Of a stretch of 64,000 nucleotides of DNA, positions 23,273 through 31,954 are shown in pieces. The stretch is from Pseudonocardia sp. (GTDB lineage Bacteria > Actinomycetota > Actinomycetes > Mycobacteriales > Pseudonocardiaceae). The notes below the pieces were generated by a model. That model made no database searches. It saw only the letters and a program-made list of their open reading frames with translations, and was not told the origin of the DNA. The stretch lies in NCBI GenBank assembly GCA_025869365.1, contig JAOZVV010000025.1:16281-80280 (forward strand), written 5' to 3'. The position numbers and the translations under genes are program-made. Positions within the stretch are counted from its first letter, which is position 1. Each line of letters begins with the position of its first letter.

Positions 23273-25161
23273 CGGTGCTCCTCGGCGCGGCCGACCTCGA
23301 GCAGGGCGCCGCCGAACGGCGCGCCCAGGCCGACGGCGGCGGAACCGGAGCGGGGGGTGGGCACGAAGGGGGTGCCGGTGGTCAGCTCGACCATGGCGGC
23401 CGCGGGATCGGCGACCGCCGACAGCCCGCGGATGTCGTCGGGATGCAACGGCGGGACCCGGACGTGGGAGATCGCGGGGTGCAGCGGACGGACGTCGTAC
23501 TCGTCGGTGCCGAAGAGCTCCTCGTGCAGCTTCTCACCCCCGCGCAGTCCGGTGTAGACGATCGGGGTCGTGCGGCCCGCGATCTCCATCAGCTGGTGGG
23601 CGACGTCCACGATGCGCACCGGCGCCCCCATGTCGAGCACCAGCGCCTCCGCGGACCGGCCGATCGCCGCCGCCTGGATCACCAGTTCCACGGCCTCCGG
23701 GATGGTCATGAAGAACCGGGTGACATCGGGGTGGGTGATCGTCAGCGGACGACCGGCCGTGATCTGGTCGGCGAAGGTCGTCAGGACCGATCCACGGCTG
23801 CCGAGCACGTTGCCGAACCGGACCGACAGATAGGAACCGTCGGTCTGCTCGGACAGGCTCGCGACCAGCCGCTCGCCGACCCGCTTGGACCGACCCAGGA
23901 CGCTGATCGGGTTGGCCGCCTTGTCCGTGGAGATGTTGACGAAGCGCTCGGCCCCGCAGTTCAGCGCCGCGTCGAGGACGTGCCGGGTACCGAGGACGTT
24001 GGTCTTCCAGGCCTCGACGGGGTACTGCTCGAGCATCGGCAGGTGCTTCAGGGCCGCGGCGTGGAAGACGACCTCCGGGCGCCGTTCCGCGAACAGGCTG
24101 TTCAGCGCCTCGGCGTCGCGGATGTCCGCCAGGAGGACGTCCGGGGAGTCGAGCAGGGCCTTGCCGTGGATCGACAGCTGGACGCCGTGCAGGGCCGACT
24201 CGTCGCGGTCGAGCATCATCAGTTCGGCCGGCTCGAAGCGATGGATCTGCCGGCACAGCTCGGACCCGATGGACCCGCCGGCCCCGGTCACCAGGACCCG
24301 CTTGCCGCGCAGATATCCGGCGATCGTGGCGACGTCGGTCTCGATCGGCCGGCGGCCCAGCAGGTCCGCGACGTGCAGGTCCCGCAGGTCGGAGAAGCCC
24401 ACCCACGGCGTGATGAGCTCCGGGAGCGGGGGCAGCAGCTTGACCCCGATGCCGGCGTCCAGGGCCGTCGCGGCCAGCTGCTTCATCACCGCGGGTTCGG
24501 TGTGCCGCACGGCGATGACGAGGACCTGGGCACGGGTCTCGGCGGCGACGGCGGCGAGATCGGCCCGGCCCCCCCGCACCCTGACCCCCGCGATGCAGCG
24601 CCGGCGGAGCTCCGGGTCGTCGTCGAGCAGGGCCACCGGGCGGTAGCCGCTCTCCGGTTCCGACAGCATCGACCGCACGAGCTGCCGTCCGGCCTCCCCG
24701 GCCCCGAACACGATGACCGGCTGTGCCCCCGCGACCGGGCCCCTCGGGCGCTCCGACCGGCGCCGCACGAGCAGCCGCGCGCAGGCGGCGAGGGCGAGCA
24801 TGCCCAGCGCCGCGGTGAACGGGACCGAGCGCGGGACGAGCTGCTCGGGCATCAGGAACTGGTAGGCGAACAGCAACGCGCAGACCGTCGAGGCGACGAG
24901 GGCGAGGCTCCACGCCTCCTCGACGCTGCCGACGTAGTAGCGCCCGCGGTAGGTGCCGACCGCCGTACCCACCAGCCACTGCGCGACGGCGGCCACCGCG
25001 GCGATGTGCAGCACACCGGCGACGGCGATCTGGCCGGTGTCCCAGTCGTACCGGAACAGCGTGGCGACCACGAGTGCCACCGCCCATGCGACGCCGTCGA
25101 CCGAAGGCAGTCCGAGATGTCGGATCCGTGGTCGCCGCAGCGGGTTTCCGAGTGGGTACAC
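23269..25161 (-). CDS. CapD/FlaA1-type nucleotide-sugar 4,6-dehydratase, membrane-bound (copy 2)
   Basis: A 630-residue paralogue of the protein at 14118. It has the same four N-terminal membrane helices, the first Rossmann fold (VIVFGAGEAGRQLVRSML) and the SDR catalytic domain (VLVTGAGGSIGSELCRQIHR, AALKHLPMLEQYPVEAWKTN, NISTDKAANPISVLGRSKR, VRFGNVLGSRGSVLTTFADQ). It makes the 4-keto-6-deoxy UDP-HexNAc used by the next gene's aminotransferase. GTG 25161 follows AGGGGAG. The C-terminal 40 residues differ fully from copy 1. It follows the Wzz/kinase gene after 43 bases. Confidence 0.92.
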   Translation of the reverse strand: MYPLGNPLRRPRIRHLGLPSVDGVAWAVALVVATLFRYDWDTGQIAVAGVLHIAAVAAVAQWLVGTAVGTYRGRYYVGSVEEAWSLALVASTVCALLFAYQFLMPEQLVPRSVPFTAALGMLALAACARLLVRRRSERPRGPVAGAQPVIVFGAGEAGRQLVRSMLSEPESGYRPVALLDDDPELRRRCIAGVRVRGGRADLAAVAAETRAQVLVIAVRHTEPAVMKQLAATALDAGIGVKLLPPLPELITPWVGFSDLRDLHVADLLGRRPIETDVATIAGYLRGKRVLVTGAGGSIGSELCRQIHRFEPAELMMLDRDESALHGVQLSIHGKALLDSPDVLLADIRDAEALNSLFAERRPEVVFHAAALKHLPMLEQYPVEAWKTNVLGTRHVLDAALNCGAERFVNISTDKAANPISVLGRSKRVGERLVASLSEQTDGSYLSVRFGNVLGSRGSVLTTFADQITAGRPLTITHPDVTRFFMTIPEAVELVIQAAAIGRSAEALVLDMGAPVRIVDVAHQLMEIAGRTTPIVYTGLRGGEKLHEELFGTDEYDVRPLHPAISHVRVPPLHPDDIRGLSAVADPAAAMVELTTGTPFVPTPRSGSAAVGLGAPFGGALLEVGRAEEHR

Positions 25162-25204
25162 AGCGTCTCCCCTGGCAGTCGTCGTCGTTCGCGCAGCGAT
25201 GGGA

Positions 25205-26719
25205 CTAGTCGCCCGCCGAGCCGGCGGAGTTGAGGCTCCGCCTGCGCGGCGAAGCCGTGGGTGTGGACCCGGGGGCGGGCGGGCCGGGTGGCGTCCCGGC
25301 GTCGTCGGACCGCGCCGGGCCGTCGTCGGCGACGGGTGGCGGTGCCGAGCGTGGTGTCGCCGGACCCGGTCGCAGGACCGCAGCCGTCCACCGGTTGGGC
25401 ACCTGGTTCAGGATCGTCCCGACGACGGGGGCGGAGACCCCCTCCAGGATCTCCATGACCGAGTGCACCTCACGACGACCGGTCCTGCCGTGTCGGACCG
25501 CGAGCACGACGCCGTCCGCGGCCCGGGCGAGCGCCACCGCCTCGCTCGCCGAGAGGATCGGTGGCGTGTCGAGCAGGACCACGTCGTAGCGTCGCGCGAG
25601 CTCCGCCAGGAGGTGCCGGACGTGGTCGGAGGCCAGCAGGCCACCGGGGTGCGACGACAGGCAGCCCGCGGTGAGGACGTCGAGGAAGCCGTTCCCCCAC
25701 GGTCGCAGCACCGTGTCCAGGGGCCTGCCGCCCTCGAGCACGTCGATCACACCGGCTTCCGGGTGGCCCGGGTCGTCCTCCGGCGGCCGGCCGAGCATCT
25801 CCCCCACCCGCGGATTGCGCAGGTCGCAGTCGACGAGCACCACCCGTCGCCGGGACTGGGCGAGGGCGACGGCCAGATTGCAGACGATCGAGGTCCGCCC
25901 GTCCCCGTTGTTCGGGCTGATCACGGCGGTGATCTCCCCGCGGGAGCCGGCCTCGGCGGACGTCAGGGCGGCGCAGATCCGCCGGTAGGCCTCGGCCTGC
26001 GCACTGTCGGGCCGGGTCGCGACGGCCAGCGGGTCGAGGACGCTGGCCGGATCCCTGCGGAGCACCCCGAGGAGGGGGGACCGGGTCACCTCGGCCAGGT
26101 CCCGGGGCGACCGGACCGGCATCCGGAGGGCGTTGAGCGCGAGGGCCCCGGCGAGACCGGCGAGGAGGCCCAGGATCGCGCCGAGGATCAGGTTCAGCAT
26201 CATGTCCGGCGTCACGGGCGTGTCGGAGAAGGTCGCGGGCTGGACCACCTTGACCGTCAGGGCGGGGGCGTTGGACGGGTCGTTCCGTTCGAGATCCGCG
26301 ACGGTCCGGGTGAACTCCCGGCTCAGGGCGCCGGCGATCTGCTGGGCCCGCTCCGCCGAACCGTCGACCACCCTGGCCTTGATCAGCACGGTATCCGGGT
26401 CCAGGATCACCGAGGTCTCCCCGACGAGTTCGACCGGGTACATGTCCAGCCCCAGGTCCCGCACCACGCCCCCCGCGAGCGCCTCCGTGGTCAGGAGGGG
26501 GGCGTAGGACTTGGCCCGTTCCGTGGCGAGGAGCGCGCCCTGGTACGCGATCGACTCGTCCGCCGTCGGCGTGGGCGCCAGGATCATGGTCACCTCGGAG
26601 GCGTAGGTCGTCGATGTCCGGCTCGAGACGACACCGGCGCAGACGAGCCCGATGAGGAGGCCTGCCAGGACGACGTACCAGTACCACGCCACGACGCGTA
26701 GGTAATTGCGAATCCCCAC
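25205..26719 (-). CDS. Wzz chain-length determinant fused to a BY-kinase-like domain with altered Walker A
   Basis: A 504-residue protein with a Wzz region between two membrane helices (about residues 15-37 and 168-190) and a cytoplasmic kinase-like domain. The junction AQAEAYRRICAALTSAEAG is typical. Walker A is SPNNGDGRTSIVCNLAVALA, where the usual lysine of GKT/S is arginine. Walker A-prime (VVLVDCDLRNPRVGEMLG) and Walker B (VVLLDTPPI) are intact. The C-terminal tail is Pro/Ser/Arg-rich with no tyrosine cluster, so normal autophosphorylation is doubtful. GTG 26719 is supported by GGAAGG eight bases upstream, which overlaps the stop of the ATP-grasp gene. It likely sets polymer length within this operon. 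Confidence 0.88.
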   Translation of the reverse strand: MGIRNYLRVVAWYWYVVLAGLLIGLVCAGVVSSRTSTTYASEVTMILAPTPTADESIAYQGALLATERAKSYAPLLTTEALAGGVVRDLGLDMYPVELVGETSVILDPDTVLIKARVVDGSAERAQQIAGALSREFTRTVADLERNDPSNAPALTVKVVQPATFSDTPVTPDMMLNLILGAILGLLAGLAGALALNALRMPVRSPRDLAEVTRSPLLGVLRRDPASVLDPLAVATRPDSAQAEAYRRICAALTSAEAGSRGEITAVISPNNGDGRTSIVCNLAVALAQSRRRVVLVDCDLRNPRVGEMLGRPPEDDPGHPEAGVIDVLEGGRPLDTVLRPWGNGFLDVLTAGCLSSHPGGLLASDHVRHLLAELARRYDVVLLDTPPILSASEAVALARAADGVVLAVRHGRTGRREVHSVMEILEGVSAPVVGTILNQVPNRWTAAVLRPGPATPRSAPPPVADDGPARSDDAGTPPGPPAPGSTPTASPRRRSLNSAGSAGD

Positions 26720-26724
26720 TGTGA

Positions 26725-27786
26725 CTACCTTCCGATTTCCCTGAACGGTGGCGTTCCGCCCCGACGGTCCGTGCCGACCCCCACCAGGCGATCGCATTTC
26801 GCCGCGACGACATCGGGCCGGACGGTGAGCCATGCCGTCTCCGGCACCCGACCCTCGGCCCAGGAGACGAGGGCCGCGGGCAGATCCGCGCCGGCGACCT
26901 GGGAGAACGGGTAACCGCCCCCGAACCGCGGGTTCAGCTCCAGGACGTAGGGCTGCCCGTCGCCGACGAACACGTCGCAGTCGAGGTTGCCGACGTGGCC
27001 GAGCTGGCGGCCCAGGACCTCGCCGAGCTTGCGCAGCTGATCGTCGTCGACCGTCATGGCCCGGTCCGTCTCGCCGGCCCGCATCGACAGCTTCCGTTTC
27101 GCGAACGTCGTGACGTGCCTGCCCGCCAGGTCGTTGACGACGTCCAGGCCGTGTTCCTGCCCGGAGAGGTGCTCCTGCACCAGCACGGACCGCCCCGGGT
27201 CCGCGTCGCTCATCCCGGCGATGATGGTCCGCCGGATCCGGATCTCGGTGAGCCGGAACGCGAGCTCGAGCTCCTCGAGGTCCCGGGGGTACTCGATCCC
27301 GATCGACGCCGTTCCCCAGCGGGGCTTCACCACGACCGGGAACGTGAGCTCGCCCTCGGCCAGCGCCGCGCGGGCGTCGGCCAGGGACAGGTACGTCCGC
27401 GGAGCGGGCAGGCCCAGGCCCGTCAGGAACCGGTGGGTCGCCCACTTGTCCGTGCAGGTGTCGATCACCGCGGGCGTGGAGACCACCGGGATCGTGCCGA
27501 TCGCCAGGAACTCGTCGCGACGGCGGGCGAGGATCGGCAGTTCGAGGTCGTTGAGGGAGACCACCAGCCGGACCCGGTGCTCCGCGCACAGGGCCAGCAG
27601 GTGGTCGACGTAGTCCGGCCTGCCGACCGGTGGCACGACGAGTGCGGTGTCCGCCTCCTGCATGGCGGGGGCATCGGGGTCGGTGTCCGCGGCGAGGACC
27701 CGGCCGGTGCCGCGCACCGCGTCCCGGAAGTACTCCACCAGGTAGTTGCGGCGCCCCGCACACGTCAGGAGGACGTTCGTGGTCAT
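26725..27786 (-). CDS. ATP-grasp ligase (PylC/carbamoyl-phosphate-synthase-like)
   Basis: A 353-residue ATP-grasp enzyme: N-terminal pre-grasp fold (VLLTCAGRRNYLVEYFRDAV), then the nucleotide-binding lysine in TFPVVVKPRWGTASIG, VLVQEHLSGQEHGLDVVNDL, and the metal site in YVLELNPRFGGGYPFSQVAG. These enzymes form amide bonds through acyl-phosphate intermediates. The head of a polymer operon next to a PLP decarboxylase suggests that it attaches an amino-acid-like group to a sugar or builds an unusual amino acid. The partner acid and amine are not predictable from sequence. It begins at ATG 27786, 35 bases after the decarboxylase, and ends 5 bases before the Wzz/kinase start. Confidence 0.85.
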   Translation of the reverse strand: MTTNVLLTCAGRRNYLVEYFRDAVRGTGRVLAADTDPDAPAMQEADTALVVPPVGRPDYVDHLLALCAEHRVRLVVSLNDLELPILARRRDEFLAIGTIPVVSTPAVIDTCTDKWATHRFLTGLGLPAPRTYLSLADARAALAEGELTFPVVVKPRWGTASIGIEYPRDLEELELAFRLTEIRIRRTIIAGMSDADPGRSVLVQEHLSGQEHGLDVVNDLAGRHVTTFAKRKLSMRAGETDRAMTVDDDQLRKLGEVLGRQLGHVGNLDCDVFVGDGQPYVLELNPRFGGGYPFSQVAGADLPAALVSWAEGRVPETAWLTVRPDVVAAKCDRLVGVGTDRRGGTPPFREIGR

Positions 27787-27821
27787 GTCAGATGCATCCC
27801 GGGTCGGCGTCGGAGAGGTGG

Positions 27822-29060
27822 TCAGAAGGTGTAGGTCGCGAAGACGTCGTCGATCTGCTCACGTCGTCTGAGCACCTCGAAGCGGTCTGAGCCCCGATCG
27901 TGGGTGATGATGCAGGGAGCCGGGCGGATGAACGGTGGCTTCATGACGATCGTGTACGCGCCGACGTTGTCGAACAGTGCGTAGTCCCCGGGACCCAGCC
28001 GGCCGGAGTACCCCTCGAACAGCACGTCGTGTTCCATGCAGGTGTACCCGACGACGTCGATCCCGTCGTACTCCTCGCGAACCGCTTCGTCGGGCGAGCC
28101 GACGACCGTCATCGGCATGGTCTTCCCGTGCAGGGTCGGCTTGATGGTGTGGATGCTGCCGGAGGCGAGGGCGACCGACCGGGACCGGACCCGCTTCACG
28201 GTCACGATCCGGGCGACGAACGTCATCACGTCCGCGGTCAGCGCGGATCCCGGTTCGACGATCAGCTCGGGACCCGATCCGCCCGGATAGGTCGCGGCCA
28301 CCTCGGATGCGACGGCCTCCGCGTAGTCCTCGTAGCGGGGAACCGGACCCGCGAACTGCCGGCGCAGCGCGGGGCTCATCCTGCTGAAGTACCCGCCGCC
28401 CAGGTTGAGGAAGCGGGGAGGGGAGTCCGGGAAGTTCTCCACGGCCAACTCCAGCATGCGCTTGGTGCGCAGGGAGTAGGACTCCACGCTGCGATGCCCG
28501 GTCGAGGCGTGGAAGTGCAGTCCGGCGAGGTCGCAGGTGGACACGCGGCGCAGTCGGTCCAGCGCCTGCCGGAACTCCGGCGCCTCGACGTCGAAGCCGA
28601 ACCTCGACACCCGGTCCGTCCCGATGTCGATGTTGCAGCGCAGGGCGACCGTCAGCGGCCGGTCCGGGGCCCGGGCGGCGATCCGCTCGACGATGTCGAT
28701 CTCCGCGGCCGAGTCCAGGTTGCAGGTCGCCCCCTCGAGGAGGGCCAGTTCCAGATCGTCGGCGGTCTTGTACGGGCCGTTGAAGATGATCCGCGCCGGC
28801 GGGACGCCGATGCGCCGGGCGAGGTCGTACTCCATGCGGGAGACGACCTCGGCGTACCCGCCCAGGGCGAGCACCCGCTGGCACAGCCGCGGCAGGTAGT
28901 TCGTCTTGTACGAGTAGCCGATCCGGGTGTTCGGGTAGATCGCCCGGAAGGCGTCCAGGAAGTGGTGGAAGTTGTCCTCGAACGCATCGACGTCCACGTA
29001 GAAGAACGAGTCCCCGTACTGCTCGTCCAGTGTCCTGAGAAGGTCCCACGAGAATTCCAT
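27822..29060 (-). CDS. PLP-dependent amino acid decarboxylase (alanine racemase-fold, DAP/ornithine decarboxylase group)
   Basis: A 412-residue type III PLP enzyme. The PLP lysine is in IGYSYKTNYLPRLCQRVLAL (about residue 52), followed by GGYAEVVSRMEYDLARRIG, FNGPYKTADDLE, LHFHASTG, LNLGGGYFSRM, the phosphate-binding LIVEPGSALTADVM and the C-terminal GYTCMEHDVLFEGY, where the cysteine is catalytic in the family, then GDYALFDNVGAYTIVM. It decarboxylates an amino acid such as diaminopimelate, ornithine, lysine or a carboxylated polyamine; it is distinct from a core LysA by context. First gene of the operon. It would supply an amine or D-amino-acid-derived group to the ATP-grasp ligase (inference). 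Confidence 0.87.
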   Translation of the reverse strand: MEFSWDLLRTLDEQYGDSFFYVDVDAFEDNFHHFLDAFRAIYPNTRIGYSYKTNYLPRLCQRVLALGGYAEVVSRMEYDLARRIGVPPARIIFNGPYKTADDLELALLEGATCNLDSAAEIDIVERIAARAPDRPLTVALRCNIDIGTDRVSRFGFDVEAPEFRQALDRLRRVSTCDLAGLHFHASTGHRSVESYSLRTKRMLELAVENFPDSPPRFLNLGGGYFSRMSPALRRQFAGPVPRYEDYAEAVASEVAATYPGGSGPELIVEPGSALTADVMTFVARIVTVKRVRSRSVALASGSIHTIKPTLHGKTMPMTVVGSPDEAVREEYDGIDVVGYTCMEHDVLFEGYSGRLGPGDYALFDNVGAYTIVMKPPFIRPAPCIITHDRGSDRFEVLRRREQIDDVFATYTF

Positions 29061-29238
29061 GAGGCTCGTCGTCCCTGCCTTCCGGGTCGAGTCGTCCGCA
29101 GTGGATGGCCGTCACGCAGTCGCGTGCGGCCGACCGGATCATCGACGGTGAAGATCCTGGGGGACCTGAGCTCCGGCTGTACGAATACTCGGCGGCAACC
29201 GAGCGATCGTTACGGCGTGGATCAGATGCGTTTCGACG

Positions 29239-29267
29239 GAGTAAACACCTCGCCAATCCGGTTACTC
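29239..29267. promoter_or_regulatory. Inverted repeat upstream of the ten-gene operon
   Basis: GAGTAA (29239-29244) and TTACTC (29262-29267) form 6-base inverted arms 17 bases apart. They lie in the 297-base gap that must carry the operon promoter (start at 29060). A further GTTAC is at 29209-29213. The arrangement recalls the GTTAC/GTAAC repeat at 10287-10320. No other gene is seen in 29061-29357. Confidence 0.3.
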
Positions 29268-29357
29268 TCGTCATTTGATCCGGAACTCAGCGTGTGCAGG
29301 ATTGGCGCCGAACCGGTCGGCGCGGGGCCGAAACATCTCCCGCGGGAATGATCGTGA

Positions 29358-30053
29358 TCAGGGTGAGATCATCGTGTCAGCCGTCCGGGCCGGCGCACCC
29401 GCACCCCGCGGACGCGACCGCGGGACGGCGTCGATGAGCAGGGCGATCGTGAGGACGACGACGACCGCCGTGGCGAACCCGCCGACGGTGTCCGTCGGGT
29501 AGTGGAGACCGTGCGAGAGCAGGGAGAACGCCATCAGCATCCCGCTCAGGAGTACCCCGGTCACGGCCACGGCGGCGGCCGTCCGCAGGGGGGAGCGGGC
29601 GAGGCCGACGACCATCACCGCGACGACCGTGGAGACCGCGGTGATCCCGGCGGTATGTCCGCTCGGGAAGGCGAGATCTCCCATGAAGGTCCGGCCGACC
29701 AGGGGTTTCAGGAGCACCGTCGCCGCACCGGCCGCACCGGGACCGAGGAGGGCGAGGGCGGCCATGCGCGGTCTCCCCCGGAGGAGGGCGAACACGGCGA
29801 GGACCATTCCCGCGATAAGGACGGGAGGGGGATCGCCCAACCTGATGACGACAGGGGAGATCGGAGAATCGGGCGGTGTACCGGCCATGATCGCGTCGAT
29901 GATCGCGGAGTCGACGCGTCCGCCGGTGGATGCGGAACGGTACCTGAGTCCCAAGAGGGAGATCAATGCCGCCATTCCGAGTACGACCGTTGCTGCGAAC
30001 GGCCGGAGCGGTTCGGGAACAAGTGGTGAGTCCGCCGACGGTGGGTGGGGCAC
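29358..30053 (-). CDS. PAP2-superfamily membrane phosphatase (copy 1)
   Basis: A 231-residue membrane protein with about six helices and the full type 2 phosphatidic acid phosphatase motif set: KPLVGRTFMG (C1), AFPSGHTAG (C2, proton-donor histidine) and SHGLHYPTDTVGG (C3, nucleophile histidine). Such enzymes dephosphorylate lipid phosphates, including undecaprenyl pyrophosphate, and could recycle the carrier lipid used by both polymer systems. GTG 30053 is the start. It is similar to the protein at 58961-59626, so the window encodes two. It lies downstream of rfbD with 60 bases between. Confidence 0.88.
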   Translation of the reverse strand: MPHPPSADSPLVPEPLRPFAATVVLGMAALISLLGLRYRSASTGGRVDSAIIDAIMAGTPPDSPISPVVIRLGDPPPVLIAGMVLAVFALLRGRPRMAALALLGPGAAGAATVLLKPLVGRTFMGDLAFPSGHTAGITAVSTVVAVMVVGLARSPLRTAAAVAVTGVLLSGMLMAFSLLSHGLHYPTDTVGGFATAVVVVLTIALLIDAVPRSRPRGAGAPARTADTMISP

Positions 30054-30113
30054 ATCAGCAGAGTAGGCAGAGCGGGCGCGCCGGTGAACGAATTCGGAAA
30101 TCGCGTGACCGGC

Positions 30114-30956
30114 TCACCCGGCTGCGAGATATCCGGCCAGGCTCCGCCGCCAGTCCGGCAGCACGACTCCCGCCTTCGCGGCCTTGTCCAGGTCCAGCAC
30201 GCTGTTCGACGGGCGGGCCGCGGCGGCGGGCTTGTCCGCGAAGTACTCCGTGGTGCTCGTGTCCCGGACGTCGGACTCCGGTCGTCCGGCGTGGGCGTAG
30301 ACGGCGCGGGCGACATCCGCCCAGCTCGCGGGTTCGCCGGTGTTCGTGACGTTGTACGTGCCGGGCTCCGCGTCGGCGTCGAGCAGGGCCAGGATCCCGG
30401 CGGCGAGGTCCGTGGCGAAGGTGGGCCGGCCGATCTGGTCCGCGACGACGGCGGGGGAGACGCCCCGCCCGGCGAGCCCGAGCATGGTGCGCACGAAGTT
30501 GCCGCCCGCCCCGACGACCCACGTCGTGCGCACGAGGTGGTGCCGCGGCGCGAGCGTCACCGCGATGTCGCCCGCCGCCTTCGACGCCCCGTAGACGCTG
30601 AGCGGGGACAGCGGCGCGGTCTCGGGGATCGGGCCGTCGTGCGCGCCGTCGAAGACGTACTCGCTGGACACGTGGACGAGGCGCAGGTCGTGGTCGCGGG
30701 CGGCGCGCGCGAGGTTGGCCGGGCCGACGGCGTTGACCCGCCAGGCCGCGACGCGCCCCTCTGGGGTCTCGGCGGCGTCGACCGCGGTGTAGGCGGCCGC
30801 GTTGAGGACCGTGTCGTGGCCGGACCAGTCGAAGGCGGCGACGGCGTCCGCGTCGGTGATGTCCAGCTCGGTGCGGGACAGGGCGGTGGCACCCGGGACC
30901 GCGGTGGCCAGTGCCGAACCGAGCTGGCCCCCCGAACCTACGATGATCACTCGCAT
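30114..30956 (-). CDS. rfbD: dTDP-4-dehydrorhamnose reductase
   Basis: A 280-residue SDR enzyme that makes the last reduction to dTDP-L-rhamnose. It has the N-terminal MRVIIVGSGGQLGSALATAV, NAAAYTAVDAAE, VHVSSEYVFDG, the catalytic Y-x3-K in SVYGASKAAGD and VVADQIGRPTFATDLA. These are standard RmlD landmarks. It diverges from rfbB with only 20 bases between start codons. Confidence 0.95.
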   Translation of the reverse strand: MRVIIVGSGGQLGSALATAVPGATALSRTELDITDADAVAAFDWSGHDTVLNAAAYTAVDAAETPEGRVAAWRVNAVGPANLARAARDHDLRLVHVSSEYVFDGAHDGPIPETAPLSPLSVYGASKAAGDIAVTLAPRHHLVRTTWVVGAGGNFVRTMLGLAGRGVSPAVVADQIGRPTFATDLAAGILALLDADAEPGTYNVTNTGEPASWADVARAVYAHAGRPESDVRDTSTTEYFADKPAAAARPSNSVLDLDKAAKAGVVLPDWRRSLAGYLAAG

Positions 30957-30963
30957 GGGTGGC

Positions 30964-30969
30964 TACTCT
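30964..30969 (+). promoter_or_regulatory. -10-like element for rfbB, leaderless
   Basis: TACTCT (TAnnnT type) ends seven bases before the ATG of rfbB, inside a 20-base gap between divergent start codons. Transcription would begin at or next to the ATG. No good -35 is visible; upstream promoter sequence would have to lie inside rfbD. Confidence 0.35.
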
Positions 30970-30976
30970 GCCGCGT

Positions 30977-31954
30977 ATGCGGGTGGTGGTGACGGGTGGG
31001 GCCGGGTTCATCGGGTCGAACTTCGTGCGGCGGGCGGTGTCGGGGGTCTACCCGGGCCTGGCCGGCGCGGAGGTGGTGGTGCTGGACCTGCTGACCTACG
31101 CGGGAACCCTGACGAACCTGTCCGGGGTGATGGACCGGGTGGAGTTCGTGGAGGGCGACATCCGGGACCCGGCGCTCGTGGGATCGGTGCTGCGCGGCAC
31201 GGACCTGGTGGTGCACTTCGCGGCGGAGTCGCACGTGGACCGCTCGATCACGGGCGCGGCGGACTTCGTGTCGACCAACGTCGTCGGCACGCAGGTGTTG
31301 TTGCAGGCCGCGGCGGATGCGGGCGTCGGCAGGTTCGTGCACGTGTCCACGGACGAGGTGTACGGCTCGATCGAGACCGGTTCGTGGGCGGAGACGTGGC
31401 CGCTGGAGCCCAACTCGCCGTACTCGGCGTCCAAGGCCTCGTCGGACCTGCTGGCGCGGGCGTACCACCGCACCCACGGGCTGGACGTCCGCATCACCCG
31501 GTGCTCGAACAACTACGGACCGCACCAGTTCCCGGAGAAGGTCATCCCGCTGTTCGTGTCCAACCTCCTCGACGGCAAGCGGGTCCCGCTCTACGGGGAC
31601 GGGCTGAACGTGCGGGACTGGCTGCACGTCGACGACCACTGCGCGGGGATCGCGCTGGTCGCCGCGGCCGGCCGGGCGGGGGAGGTCTACAACATCGGCG
31701 GCGGGACCGAGCTGACGAACAAGGAGCTCACCCACCTGCTCCTCGACGCCGTGGGCGCGGACGAGTCGATGATCGAGCCGGTGCAGGACCGCAAGGGGCA
31801 CGACCGCCGGTACTCGGTGGACTGGTCGAAGATCCACGACGAGCTGGGGTACTCCCCGGCGGTGCCGTTCGAGAGCGGGCTGGCGCAGGTGGTGGCGTGG
31901 TACCGGGACAACCGGTCCTGGTGGGAGCCCCTCAAGGCGGGGGCGCACCGATGA
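30977..31954 (+). CDS. rfbB: dTDP-glucose 4,6-dehydratase
   Basis: A 325-residue extended SDR enzyme converting dTDP-glucose to dTDP-4-keto-6-deoxyglucose. Landmarks: MRVVVTGGAGFIGSNFVRRA, HFAAESHVDRSITG, VSTDEVYGSI, Y-x3-K in SPYSASKASSD, ITRCSNNYGPHQFPEKVIPL, GDGLNVRDWLHVDDHC and GHDRRYSVDW. ATG 30977 begins the Rossmann strand directly; the six codons upstream in the frame are ignored. Its stop overlaps the rfbC start (ATGA). rfbA, the thymidylyltransferase, is not in this window. Confidence 0.96.
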   Translation: MRVVVTGGAGFIGSNFVRRAVSGVYPGLAGAEVVVLDLLTYAGTLTNLSGVMDRVEFVEGDIRDPALVGSVLRGTDLVVHFAAESHVDRSITGAADFVSTNVVGTQVLLQAAADAGVGRFVHVSTDEVYGSIETGSWAETWPLEPNSPYSASKASSDLLARAYHRTHGLDVRITRCSNNYGPHQFPEKVIPLFVSNLLDGKRVPLYGDGLNVRDWLHVDDHCAGIALVAAAGRAGEVYNIGGGTELTNKELTHLLLDAVGADESMIEPVQDRKGHDRRYSVDWSKIHDELGYSPAVPFESGLAQVVAWYRDNRSWWEPLKAGAHR

